Part shown: positions 26,075 to 34,194 of the stretch, one piece after another | Position numbering within the stretch: the first letter of the stretch is position 1 | How the letters are laid out: each line of letters opens with the position of its first letter | NCBI GenBank assembly: GCA_023264735.1 | Contig: JAHFVD010000052.1 | Coordinates: forward strand, 1 to 54,006 | Source of the DNA: Mycobacterium sp. | GTDB taxonomy: Bacteria > Actinomycetota > Actinomycetes > Mycobacteriales > Mycobacteriaceae | Direction of reading: 5' to 3' | Length of the DNA stretch: 54,006 nt | Program-made: the position numbers and the translations under genes | The notes under the pieces: model-generated | Told to the model about the DNA's origin: nothing | Seen by the model: the letters and a program-made list of their open reading frames with translations, nothing else | Database searches by the model: none

Positions 26075-27385
26075 ATGAAGCTCGACATTCTGCAGCCGAG
26101 GGAGCCTGATCCGGCTACATTGGCGCACTCGCCGATCAACGCTGACCGGTCGGTCCCGGCGTTGGTTGTCAAGATCGGTCGATACCCGTGGCATCACGGT
26201 GGCGTCGGCGCCATCCGTAGCCTGGGCCGCCTCGGGATCCCCGTGTACGCGGTCACCGAAGATCGCTGGACCCCGGCGGCCACGTCCAGCTATCTCCGGG
26301 GTCGATTCATCTGGCCGACAACCGGACTCGAGGACCCTGCGCAGCTCGTCGAAGGGCTTCTTCAGATGGGGCGGCTCATCGGCCGACCGTCGGTGTTGGT
26401 CCCGACCGACGAGGAAGCTGCGGTGCTCATCGCCGAATACGCAGGTGAATTCGGTGATATGTTCCTCCTTCCACGCATCGAACCGAGCTTGCCCCGTCGA
26501 CTCGCCAGCAAGCGCGGCCTCCACGACATCTGCCTGGAATCTGGTGTGGCTACCCCAGAGGCGGTGTTTCCCAACAATTTTGAGGAATTGGAGAAGTTTG
26601 CGACCGACGCCACTTTTCCTGTGGTGGTGAAGAATCTGGAGGCTTTCGAGCGGCGTCGGGCCCCGGTCGTGAGCGGTACCACCCGGGTTGACAACCCGGT
26701 CGAGCTCTACGCACTTGCCCGCACGTGGGGGGCGGACTTCAGTGTGATCATCCAGGATTATGTTCCGCGTGAAGATGCCGAAGACTGGATCGTCCACTCC
26801 TACTGCGACGAATTCTCCTCTCCTTTAGTGCAATTCACCGGCGTCAAGGTCCGCTCATTTCCGCCGCACGTCGGGATGACCACCTGCGCCTATGCGGTGG
26901 GCAACCCGGCCCTCGACGAGATGACCACCCGGTTCATCAAGAGCATTGGTTACCGCGGCGTCCTCGACCTCGACTGGCGTTACGATCGCCGCGACGGCCA
27001 GTACAAGTTGCTCGACTTCAACCCGCGGGCGGGAGCTCAGTTCCGGCTGTTCGAAACGGAGGCCGGAGTCGACGTCGTGCGAGCGCTCCACCTCGACCTC
27101 ACCGGATGCGAGATACCGCCATCGGCACAGGTCGACGGGCGTCGTTTCGTGCTCGAGAACCTCGATATTCCTGCCCGGGCGGCGTTTCGCCACAGCGGGT
27201 ACACGGCACCCTCGGCGCCCGCTCGAGCATCGTCCACCGAATTTGCCTGGGTCGCCGGCGACGACATCAGGCCGTTCTTCTTCATGATCGTTCGGATGAT
27301 GCCCGTAGCGGCCCTACGTCTCTGGCAATCGTTGCGGCTTCACCTCCGACGAACTGCGCAGAATTGGACGGGGAGAAGGGGCTAG
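26075..27385 (+). CDS. ATP-grasp carboxylate-amine ligase
   Basis: 436 residues from ATG 26075 (AAGGGCGG upstream); a TTG two codons earlier is possible. N-terminal pre-ATP-grasp part ALVVKIGRYPWHHGGVGAIR, then the ATP-grasp core: KRGLHDICLESGVATPEAV, FPVVVKNLEAFERR, IIQDYVPREDAEDWIVHSY, GYRGVLDLDWRYD and the metal site KLLDFNPRAGAQFRLF. Members form amide or thioester bonds with ATP, e.g. D-aspartate ligases. It could attach an amino acid or other acyl-amine to the polymer or its precursor. The GH16 gene follows after 2 nt. Confidence 0.85.
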   Translation: MKLDILQPREPDPATLAHSPINADRSVPALVVKIGRYPWHHGGVGAIRSLGRLGIPVYAVTEDRWTPAATSSYLRGRFIWPTTGLEDPAQLVEGLLQMGRLIGRPSVLVPTDEEAAVLIAEYAGEFGDMFLLPRIEPSLPRRLASKRGLHDICLESGVATPEAVFPNNFEELEKFATDATFPVVVKNLEAFERRRAPVVSGTTRVDNPVELYALARTWGADFSVIIQDYVPREDAEDWIVHSYCDEFSSPLVQFTGVKVRSFPPHVGMTTCAYAVGNPALDEMTTRFIKSIGYRGVLDLDWRYDRRDGQYKLLDFNPRAGAQFRLFETEAGVDVVRALHLDLTGCEIPPSAQVDGRRFVLENLDIPARAAFRHSGYTAPSAPARASSTEFAWVAGDDIRPFFFMIVRMMPVAALRLWQSLRLHLRRTAQNWTGRRG

Positions 27386-27387
27386 CC

Positions 27388-28155
27388 ATGGCGAGCAGGT
27401 TCCTAGTTCGGTCCCGGATCAGCATCGCGTCTCTGGGGATGCTGCTCTGCATCACTGTCGGAGCGAATTGCCTGCCAGTGCTTGCCCGCGCCGGGTCCGA
27501 CAATTGTCCAGCCAGTGCGGCGGCCAGCCACGGATGGGGTGCACCCAGTCGATCCGACAATTTCGACAGTCCCGCGTCGCTGTCTGGCTGGCATCTGTAC
27601 GACGGTCCCGGACATGCGGGAAATGGCCGCCGCACGCCCGACGCGGTCTCTGTCAGCGACGGCGTGTTGACGATAACGGGTGACGCGGGGGGCAACTCAG
27701 AGGGAATGACGTGGAGTCCAGGCCAGATGTACGGCCGTTGGGAAGTGTGCGCCAAATCCCCGAGGTCGTCGCCGAATTACCACTCGGTACTGCTGTTGTG
27801 GCCGGATGCCGCGAGTCAGACCCGCAGCGGTGAAGTGGATTTCATGGAGATCGCCGATCCCACGCGGCAGACCGTCGACGCCTTCCTCCACTATGGCGGA
27901 CCCGACCAGAAGGAAGCCGCAGATGTCGCCGTCGACGCGACCCAGTGGCACAGCTGGGCGCTCGAGTGGACTCCCAGCCGGATCGCGACGTTCGTCGACG
28001 GTGTCCAGTGGTGGGAGACCGCCGACCCGGCGCATCTGCCGACCGGCCCGATGAAGTTGTGCATGCAGCTCGACGACTTCGGTGGTGACATCAGCGCAGG
28101 GGGTCAGTTGATGGTCGATTGGGCGCGCCAGTATCCCCTTGCTGGCCGGTCATGA
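27388..28155 (+). CDS. Secreted GH16 family beta-glycanase
   Basis: 255 residues from ATG 27388. Signal peptide at 1-35 (SIASLGMLLCITVGANCLPVLARA). The GH16 catalytic motif ExDxxE is intact: Glu149, Asp151 and Glu154 in GEVDFMEIAD; QMYGRWEVCAKSP and WHSWALEWTPSRIATFVDG are further GH16 hallmarks. Retaining endo-hydrolase of beta-1,3/1,4-glucans or galactans, or a transglycosylase. Within an assembly locus it probably trims or releases the polymer, as ExoK does for succinoglycan in rhizobia. The stop overlaps the next start (ATGA). Confidence 0.9.
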   Translation: MASRFLVRSRISIASLGMLLCITVGANCLPVLARAGSDNCPASAAASHGWGAPSRSDNFDSPASLSGWHLYDGPGHAGNGRRTPDAVSVSDGVLTITGDAGGNSEGMTWSPGQMYGRWEVCAKSPRSSPNYHSVLLLWPDAASQTRSGEVDFMEIADPTRQTVDAFLHYGGPDQKEAADVAVDATQWHSWALEWTPSRIATFVDGVQWWETADPAHLPTGPMKLCMQLDDFGGDISAGGQLMVDWARQYPLAGRS

Positions 28156-29432
28156 CAGGCCGTTTGCGGGACATTGTCGCGGGAGTGCTTGTGGCAGTGG
28201 TTATTATGGCGTGCCAGGCACCGCCTCATCGTGGCAATGCTGACCTTCCTGGTTGGGGCATAACTCATACCCAGTTCAGTGCCGACGACGGCAGCGTCGA
28301 TGCCGTGGCGACCGCCGAGAATGCGATCAGATCGGTACCCATGCTCCAGGCTCAGCACATCATGGGTTTCGGCGCCGACAACCCCGAGCCCGCGCCGGGA
28401 CAGTATGACTTCGACAGCCTCGACCGTCGCATGGACTTCATTCGCCGCACGGGTGGCACCCCGGTGATCATCTTGTGCTGTGCTCCGGACTGGATGAAGG
28501 GTGGTCAGCCCGGAACGACCGACTGGGACAGGTTGGAATCAGCACCGCTTCCCGAGTATTTTGCCGACTTCGCCGCACTGACCGCGACGGTGGCGAAGCG
28601 GTATTCCTACGTACGCCATTTCATCGTCTGGAACGAATTCAAAGGCTTCTTCGACGACGAGAAAAAACGCTGGGATGCAAAGGGATACACAGATCTCTAC
28701 AACGCTGTGTTCGATGCACTGAAAGCCGTGAATCCGGCCAATCAGGTCGGGGGTCCCTACCTCGACTTCGATCACCCGTTTGACGCGTCACACAGTTCGC
28801 TCGAACTACGGGGCCCCTGGGGAACCGTGGACCAACGAGTCCTCGACGCCTTCGCCGAATGGAAGGTGCACCGCAGAGGCGTCGACTTCGTCGTCGTGGA
28901 CGCGCACGCCACGACGAGCGGTGACGTTCCGGACGAGTTCACCGCGCTGCAGAAGTTCGCCGCGGTTGGCGCTTGGCTGCGAAAACAGGTGAGTGTGCCG
29001 ATCTGGTGGGCCGAGTGGTACGTCGAACCGACCAGGCCGGACTGGACGCCGGCGCACCAGGTTGCGCTGCGGGTGGCTGCGATGATCGAACTCGCGAGCT
29101 GCGGAGCGTCCGCCGTTCTCTACTGGAACCCTCGCCCGGACACCGCCGACTGTGCGGTCTGCTTGTGGACAGATACCCATACGGCGAGCGGCGGGAGGCC
29201 GCTGCCGTTTCTCACCGACGTCATTCAGCGGTTCACCCGCTTGTTCCCGCCGAATATTCCGCGCTCGAAACTACAGTTGGCCGACGGGCTGCTTGCGTTG
29301 GTATCCCAGCGGGCGCTCGTGATCGTGAACACCTCCGACGCGACACTCACTACGTCCCTCGAGGGCCGGCGAATCGACCTGTCTGGCTACGAAGTGCGCT
29401 GGTTCACACCGAGTGTCAACGCTCGCAGCTAG
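28152..29432 (+). CDS. Secreted clan-A glycoside hydrolase, probable lipoprotein (GH39/PslG-like)
   Basis: 426 residues from ATG 28152. Residues 1-20 form a lipoprotein-like signal (VAGVLVAVVIMAC) with Cys20 as possible lipid anchor. The (beta/alpha)8 glycosidase signature is present: acid/base Glu162 after Asn in FIVWNEFKGF and nucleophile Glu288 in PIWWAEWYVEP. PYLDFDHPF and VDFVVVDAHATTSG fit clan A families such as GH39. Predicted to cleave the exported polysaccharide at the cell surface; PslG plays this role in the Psl locus of Pseudomonas. Last gene of the plus-strand run; overlaps GH16 by 4 nt. Confidence 0.82.
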   Translation: MTGRLRDIVAGVLVAVVIMACQAPPHRGNADLPGWGITHTQFSADDGSVDAVATAENAIRSVPMLQAQHIMGFGADNPEPAPGQYDFDSLDRRMDFIRRTGGTPVIILCCAPDWMKGGQPGTTDWDRLESAPLPEYFADFAALTATVAKRYSYVRHFIVWNEFKGFFDDEKKRWDAKGYTDLYNAVFDALKAVNPANQVGGPYLDFDHPFDASHSSLELRGPWGTVDQRVLDAFAEWKVHRRGVDFVVVDAHATTSGDVPDEFTALQKFAAVGAWLRKQVSVPIWWAEWYVEPTRPDWTPAHQVALRVAAMIELASCGASAVLYWNPRPDTADCAVCLWTDTHTASGGRPLPFLTDVIQRFTRLFPPNIPRSKLQLADGLLALVSQRALVIVNTSDATLTTSLEGRRIDLSGYEVRWFTPSVNARS

Positions 29433-29926
29433 CGGTGAAGTGGCGCGTCGATCGGTTGCGGAGGGGTTGCTGGGCGGCCGGCTGCACCCGTGAATCTCAC
29501 CTCAAACCCGGTACAGTACAACTGATCTAGTTCCTTTGGTCCATGGCCAGATTCGAGTGAGTCCGGAACCGGATCTTCACGCATTAGCGCCACAACGCAA
29601 CGGCGCATCTAATTGTAGTTATTAGCAATAACATTCGAGATCGATCCGGTCGGGATCCGCTTCGGCGGCCGCCCTCGGCGCTGCGCCCTGTCGAAGCCCG
29701 GGCGTCGCGCATAGCCGAAGGGACTAGGCCAGGGTCCAATTCAAGATTCGCTCCGATGGCCTATGTACTGATTCCCTTTGCGCGTCGATATTGAGGGTTG
29801 TCGGATTAACTCAAGATTGCGTTCGGGGCCGTTGGCGGGCAACACCGTTGATTGCGGGAGTCTTCCAGGCGCGTGACACGTAACACGCCGGGGTGCCGAG
29901 GCAGTTATCACTGTGAGGGGGCTATC
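29433..29926. other. Intergenic region between the glycosidase and PGRS genes
   Basis: About 0.5 kb without a gene. It holds a looser copy of the module element at 29754-29795, and a Shine-Dalgarno-like GAGGGGG just before TTG 29927. No good terminator for the polysaccharide run was seen. The transition from AT-rich (29550-29640) to GC-rich sequence is abrupt. Confidence 0.45.
29754..29795 (+). promoter_or_regulatory. Possible third copy of the module upstream element
   Basis: CGATGGCCTATGTACTGATT, then CGCGTCGATATTGAGGG, resembles the elements at 11641 and 16475 (shared core GATG-YC-ATGTACT and CGTCG-ATA) with one or two gaps. It lies about 130 nt upstream of the PGRS start. Found by eye, so chance similarity is not excluded. 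Confidence 0.3.
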
Positions 29927-31687
29927 TTGTCCAAGTACCACGAGAGCGCGCCGCGGTTGTCGGCTCGCCGATACGCTACTGCAGGAGCCTATTTGGCGAC
30001 CGGAGCGGCTGGCGCCGCGACGATCGGGATCGGTGTCTTTTTGGCCGGTCACCCTGGCGCGCCTACGCCGGTCACCGCGGAAGTGCAGCTGACATCCGTC
30101 GATTCGATGCTGCCATTGAGTCCGCCAACCACCTGCTCGGTGCCAGATCAACTCTGCGGCAGCCTGTTCCAGCCGACGACCGGGCCGACGAATTCGGTGA
30201 CAGCGGCTGCTGCCGCCGTGCAACTGGCGAGCCAGCAGCCGATCATCGGCCCCGGTGGTTGGTTGATCGGCAACGGGGCCAACGCTGACGCGGCCACGTG
30301 CACCGCCCCGTGCAACGGAGGCAACGGCGGGCTGCTGTGGGGTAACGGCGGAAACGGCGCCCTCGGCGGAAGCGGAGGTAACGGCGGTCTGCTATTCGGT
30401 AACGGCGGTAACGGGGCGAATGGCCTTGATGCGGTGTATGACCCCGCAACCGGCGCGCTGATCAGCCCGGCCACCGCTGGTGGTAACGGCGGCTCCGCCG
30501 GTCTTTTCGGTCGAGGTGGTAGCGGCGGAAACGGCGGCAAGGACATCCAAACGGTTCTGCCGGTAGATACTCAGCCTCTTGATGCCACCGGCGGTGCCGG
30601 GGGCCATGGTGGCCGGGGCGGCCTGTTGCAGGGCGACGCCGGCGATGGCGGCCAAGGTGGTAATGCGCTGGCGCTCAACGGAAAAGCCACCGGTGGCGAC
30701 GCCGGCAACGGCGGATCAGCGATGGTCGGTGACGCTGGCGACGGCGGTCTCGGCGGAACCGCGGAGGCCCAGGGCCTTGGGTTCACCGCGCAAGGCGGTG
30801 ACGGCGGCCAGGGCGGCTCGACAGTCATCGGTAACGCGGGCGATGGCGGCAAAGCCGAGTTCGGCAGCGCCAACGACGGCGTCGGGACCGGCGGAACGCC
30901 GGGACACGGTGGGAGTGCACTGATCCTCGGCAACGGGGGTGACGGCGGCTGGGGCGGCGACAGCTACAACAGTCTGCCTGCCGATCCGGGAGGTTCCGCC
31001 GACGTCACTGGTGTGGCCGGTGGGCCCGCCGGTCACGGTGGCCTACTCGGCGGTGACGGCGGGACCGGTGGCGAAGGCGGCTATGTGCGGTCCGAGCATG
31101 GCAACGCCACCGGTGGTGATGGTGGGGCTGGTGGCGGGGCGACCATGGGCACCGGCGGTCACGGCGGTCTGGGCGGCTACTCGGATTCCTACGGCTCCGG
31201 GACAACCGCGACCGGCGGCACCGGTGGAGCCGGCGGCCAGTCGGTGACGGGCAATGGCGGCACCGGGGGCAACGGTGGCTCCAGCGACGTCTCCAGCTCC
31301 GATAGCACCGCCCAGGGCGGTTCCGGCGGAACAGGCGGCCGATCCGTCATCACCGGGTCGGGCGGTTCCGGCGGCACCGGCGGCAACAGCGATGCTGTCA
31401 ATGGCGGCACCGCGTCCGGCGGCACCGGTGGTACCGGAGGTAAAGGTGGGTTTGCAGCCGGGCCCGGCGGCAAGGGCGGTGACGGCGGTACTGCGAAGGG
31501 CACCGGGACCAACACCGGCGGCAAGGGCGGCACTGGCGGTGCGGGCGGCTCAATTGCCGGCAATGGCGGCATGGGCGGTAACGGCGGCTACGCGACTGGC
31601 GGTGCGACAAACACGGGTGGTAGCGGCGGTAGCGGCGGTGCCGGCGGTAGTGGAGGATCGCACGGCGCAAGCGGTGCCGACGGGTAG
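29927..31687 (+). CDS. Secreted/anchored PGRS-repeat glycine-rich protein lacking a PE domain
   Basis: 586 residues from TTG 29927, which has GAGGGGG 6 nt upstream; the open frame from 29852 has no such site. Residues ~16-43 form a signal anchor (GAYLATGAAGAATIGIGVFL). Residues ~45-115 are a unique region with two Cys pairs (TCSVPDQLC; CTAPC). From ~115 on (GPGGWLIGNGANA, like the entry to PGRS domains) the protein is about 470 residues of GGxGG/GGNGG repeats, the kind that stacks as polyproline-II helices in PE_PGRS proteins. There is no PE domain. Located just downstream of the polysaccharide genes, so probably surface exposed; function unknown. Confidence 0.85.
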   Translation: MSKYHESAPRLSARRYATAGAYLATGAAGAATIGIGVFLAGHPGAPTPVTAEVQLTSVDSMLPLSPPTTCSVPDQLCGSLFQPTTGPTNSVTAAAAAVQLASQQPIIGPGGWLIGNGANADAATCTAPCNGGNGGLLWGNGGNGALGGSGGNGGLLFGNGGNGANGLDAVYDPATGALISPATAGGNGGSAGLFGRGGSGGNGGKDIQTVLPVDTQPLDATGGAGGHGGRGGLLQGDAGDGGQGGNALALNGKATGGDAGNGGSAMVGDAGDGGLGGTAEAQGLGFTAQGGDGGQGGSTVIGNAGDGGKAEFGSANDGVGTGGTPGHGGSALILGNGGDGGWGGDSYNSLPADPGGSADVTGVAGGPAGHGGLLGGDGGTGGEGGYVRSEHGNATGGDGGAGGGATMGTGGHGGLGGYSDSYGSGTTATGGTGGAGGQSVTGNGGTGGNGGSSDVSSSDSTAQGGSGGTGGRSVITGSGGSGGTGGNSDAVNGGTASGGTGGTGGKGGFAAGPGGKGGDGGTAKGTGTNTGGKGGTGGAGGSIAGNGGMGGNGGYATGGATNTGGSGGSGGAGGSGGSHGASGADG

Positions 31688-31717
31688 CGGCGCTTAGGCG
31701 CTGCGGGTCAGGAGCCA

Positions 31718-31748
31718 GCCGCGGGTGGACCCCCCCTCCGCCCGCGGC
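31718..31748 (+). terminator. Strong GC hairpin downstream of the PGRS gene
   Basis: GCCGCGGGTGGA, a loop of seven C, then TCCGCCCGCGGC: a 12-bp stem with a single T-G wobble, beginning 30 nt after the PGRS stop. No T-run follows, as is common for mycobacterial hairpin terminators. Confidence 0.65.
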
Positions 31749-31818
31749 CCCTGGCCGTCGATCGCCTGGTGTACAGCGCCTCGACGAGCGCGAAGCCCGC
31801 ACGCGATTGTGGTAGTAG

Positions 31819-32141
31819 GTCGAAACCGCACGCAGCGCGTGGTATCTGGCGAAGGCTTCGGCGCGGCAGCGGACCCTGAACTTCTATTTCGGCGACACCG
31901 AGATTGCCCGGGTGCGCGATACCCGGGGGAGCCGGATGCGGTTGTCCGCCAACGACGTTGTCTGCGCCCTCGTTTCGGAAGCGCTCAGGAGGGCGGACCC
32001 CTGGTGAATCGTCGCACGCTCGCGATCGTTGTGAATGCCCGGAAGCGTTGTGGTCTCGATCCGATGCTCGTCGGCAATATCATCACGACGCTCAACATCG
32101 ACCTGCTCGCCTACGAGGCGGCTCTACTTGAACGCGCCTAG
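31819..32141 (+). pseudogene. Remnant of an HXXXD-type acyltransferase gene
   Basis: Two consecutive frames give one protein-like sequence. First RTLNFYFGDTEIARVRD, then MRLSANDVVCALVSEALRRA and DPW to TGA at 32005; then, one frame over, RRTLAIVVNARKRCGLDP, MLVGNIITTLNIDLLAYE to TAG at 32141. This is the middle of the transferase/BAHD-like fold (S-xND-xxxAxxW/SxAxxRA ... V-N-RKR ... GN). The catalytic HxxxD and the C-terminal DFGWG-type motif are absent, so it is a fragment. It abuts the dapD stop on the other strand. Origin by transfer is possible. Confidence 0.55.
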
Positions 32142-33082
32142 TTGGCGTGCAGCGCCTCGTTCAGCGCGATGCCCTTGCCGTCGCGGCCGACCACCTCGAC
32201 CGCGCCGGTCACCGAATTGCGCCGGAACAGAAGGTTGTTCGCGCCGGAGAACTCGATTGCCTTGACGGTCGTTCCGTCCGGGGTGGTGACTTTGGTGCCC
32301 GCGGTCACGTAGAGGCCGGCCTCGACGATGCAGTCGTCACCCAGTGAAATGCCCAGCCCCGCGTTGGCGCCCAGCAGGCTTCTCTTGCCGACCGAGTTGA
32401 CCTGGGTGCCGCCGCCGGACAGCGTGCCCATGATCGAGGCACCGCCGCCGATGTCGGAGCCGTCGTCGACAACCACGCCCGACGAAATCCGGCCCTCCAC
32501 CATCGAGGCGCCCAGCGTGCCGGCGTTGAAGTTCACGAAACCCTCGTGCATGACGGTGGTGCCCGGCGCCAGGTGCGCACCCAGGCGGACCCGGTCCGCG
32601 TCGGCGATCCGCACGCCGGTCGGCATCACGTAGTCGACCATCCGCGGGAACTTGTCCACGCCGTAGACCGTCACGTGGCCGCGGCGGCGCAGCCGCACCC
32701 GGACCTGCTCGAAGCCCTCGATCTGGCAGGGCCCGAAGTTGGTCCACACCACGTTGGTCAGTGCGCCGAAGATGCCGTCGAGGTTGAGTCCGTGCGGCTC
32801 GACCAGCCGATGCGACAGCAGGTGCAGTCGCAGGTAGGCGTCATAGGTGTCGGCCGGCTTGTCGTTCAGGTCGGCGATCACCGTGCGCACCACGATGGTC
32901 TCGACGCCGCGCGCCGCATCGGTGCCGGCCAGGGCGGCCAGATCCTCGGGTGCGTCCTCGGCGGAGAGCCGCGTGCTGCCCGACGGGCTGTAGGCGCCCA
33001 GTTCGGGGTCCGGGAACCAGGTGTCGAGGACGGTGCCGTCCTCGGTGATGGTGGCCAATCCGAAACCCGCAGCAGAAGTCAC
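32138..33082 (-). CDS. dapD: Tetrahydrodipicolinate N-succinyltransferase
   Basis: 314 residues from GTG 33082 with GGAG upstream; the frame continues to 33250 but the family starts [12 protein letters not shown]. It transfers succinyl from succinyl-CoA to tetrahydrodipicolinate in the diaminopimelate/lysine pathway. Left-handed beta-helix hexapeptide region: [46 protein letters not shown]. Sequence matches M. tuberculosis Rv1201c throughout. Divergent from dapE with 47 nt between, so the two pathway genes share a promoter region. It marks return to conserved gene order. Confidence 0.96.
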   Translation of the reverse strand: MTSAAGFGLATITEDGTVLDTWFPDPELGAYSPSGSTRLSAEDAPEDLAALAGTDAARGVETIVVRTVIADLNDKPADTYDAYLRLHLLSHRLVEPHGLNLDGIFGALTNVVWTNFGPCQIEGFEQVRVRLRRRGHVTVYGVDKFPRMVDYVMPTGVRIADADRVRLGAHLAPGTTVMHEGFVNFNAGTLGASMVEGRISSGVVVDDGSDIGGGASIMGTLSGGGTQVNSVGKRSLLGANAGLGISLGDDCIVEAGLYVTAGTKVTTPDGTTVKAIEFSGANNLLFRRNSVTGAVEVVGRDGKGIALNEALHAN

Positions 33083-33129
33083 GGTGCTCCACCGTAATAC
33101 ATCGGCGCCGCCCGCTAGCCTGGTCAGTT

Positions 33130-34194
33130 GTGTTGGACCTACACGCTGACCCGATCGCGCTGACCGCCGCGCTCGTCGACATCCCGAGTGTGTCGCGCGA
33201 CGAGGCCAGGATCGCCGACGAGGTGGAAGCCGCGCTGCGCGCGCAGGCAAGCGGCTACGAGATCATCCGCAACGGGGACGCGGTGCTGGCCCGCACGAAC
33301 TTCGGCCTGCCCTCGCGGGTGGTGCTGGCCGGACATCTGGACACCGTGCCGATCGCCGACAACGTGCCGTCCCGGTTCGAGGGCGATCACCTGTTCGGTT
33401 GCGGCACCTCGGACATGAAATCCGGTGACGCGGTGTTCCTGCACCTGGCCGCCACGATCGCGGAACCGGCTCACGACATCACGCTGATTTTCTACGACTG
33501 CGAGGAGATCGAGGCCTCGGCCAACGGCCTCAACCGCATCGAGCGTGAGCTGCCGGACTGGTTGCATGCCGACGTCGCGATCCTGGGCGAACCGTCCGGC
33601 GGCTACATCGAGGCCGGCTGCCAGGGCACCTTGCGGGTGGTCATCTCGGCGGACGGCACCCGTGCACACTCCGCGCGATCGTGGTTGGGCGACAACGCGA
33701 TTCACAAACTCGGCGCGGTGCTGGACCGGCTTTCGGCCTACGACGCCCGCATCGTCGACATCGACGGCTGCACCTACCGGGAGGGACTCTCGGCGGTGCG
33801 GATCGAGGGCGGGGTGGCCGGCAACGTCATCCCCGACGCCGCGGCGCTGACCGTCAACTTCCGCTTCGCTCCGGACCGCTCACCAGAGGCGGCGCTGGCT
33901 CACGTGCAGCAGGTCTTCGACGGGCTCGACGTACACCTGGAGCAGACCGACGTGGCCGCAGGCGCGCTACCGGGGCTGCATCACCCCGCGGCGGCGGCGC
34001 TGGTGGCGGCGGCCGACGGGCTGGTGCGCGCCAAGTACGGCTGGACCGACGTCGCCCGCTTCGCCGCGCTCGGCATCCCCGCGGTGAACTACGGCCCCGG
34101 CGACCCGAACCTGGCCCACAAGCGCGACGAGCGGGTGGCGGTCGCGCAGATCAGCGCCGTCGCCGACGCCTTGCGGCGCTACCTGACGGCCTGA
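33130..34194 (+). CDS. dapE: Succinyl-diaminopimelate desuccinylase
   Basis: 354 residues from GTG 33130. M20 family di-zinc peptidase fold: His69 and Asp71 in GHLDTVP, bridging Asp95 in GTSDMKSGD, general-base Glu125 and Glu126 in YDCEEIEAS. Releases LL-diaminopimelate from its succinyl form in lysine and peptidoglycan synthesis. Length equals M. tuberculosis Rv1202 (354). Convergent with the following ATPase gene, overlapping 16 nt. Confidence 0.96.
   Translation: MLDLHADPIALTAALVDIPSVSRDEARIADEVEAALRAQASGYEIIRNGDAVLARTNFGLPSRVVLAGHLDTVPIADNVPSRFEGDHLFGCGTSDMKSGDAVFLHLAATIAEPAHDITLIFYDCEEIEASANGLNRIERELPDWLHADVAILGEPSGGYIEAGCQGTLRVVISADGTRAHSARSWLGDNAIHKLGAVLDRLSAYDARIVDIDGCTYREGLSAVRIEGGVAGNVIPDAAALTVNFRFAPDRSPEAALAHVQQVFDGLDVHLEQTDVAAGALPGLHHPAAAALVAAADGLVRAKYGWTDVARFAALGIPAVNYGPGDPNLAHKRDERVAVAQISAVADALRRYLTA

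Noticed and set aside
30300..31680. Repetitive DNA considered as a CRISPR or satellite array
   Set aside because: Repeats are irregular, in frame and encode GGxGG units; there are no uniform repeats with unique spacers.
30148..31802. Long Pro/Arg/His-rich minus-strand frames opposite the PGRS gene
   Set aside because: They are the complement of glycine-codon repeats (GGN/CCN) and have no starts with ribosome sites.
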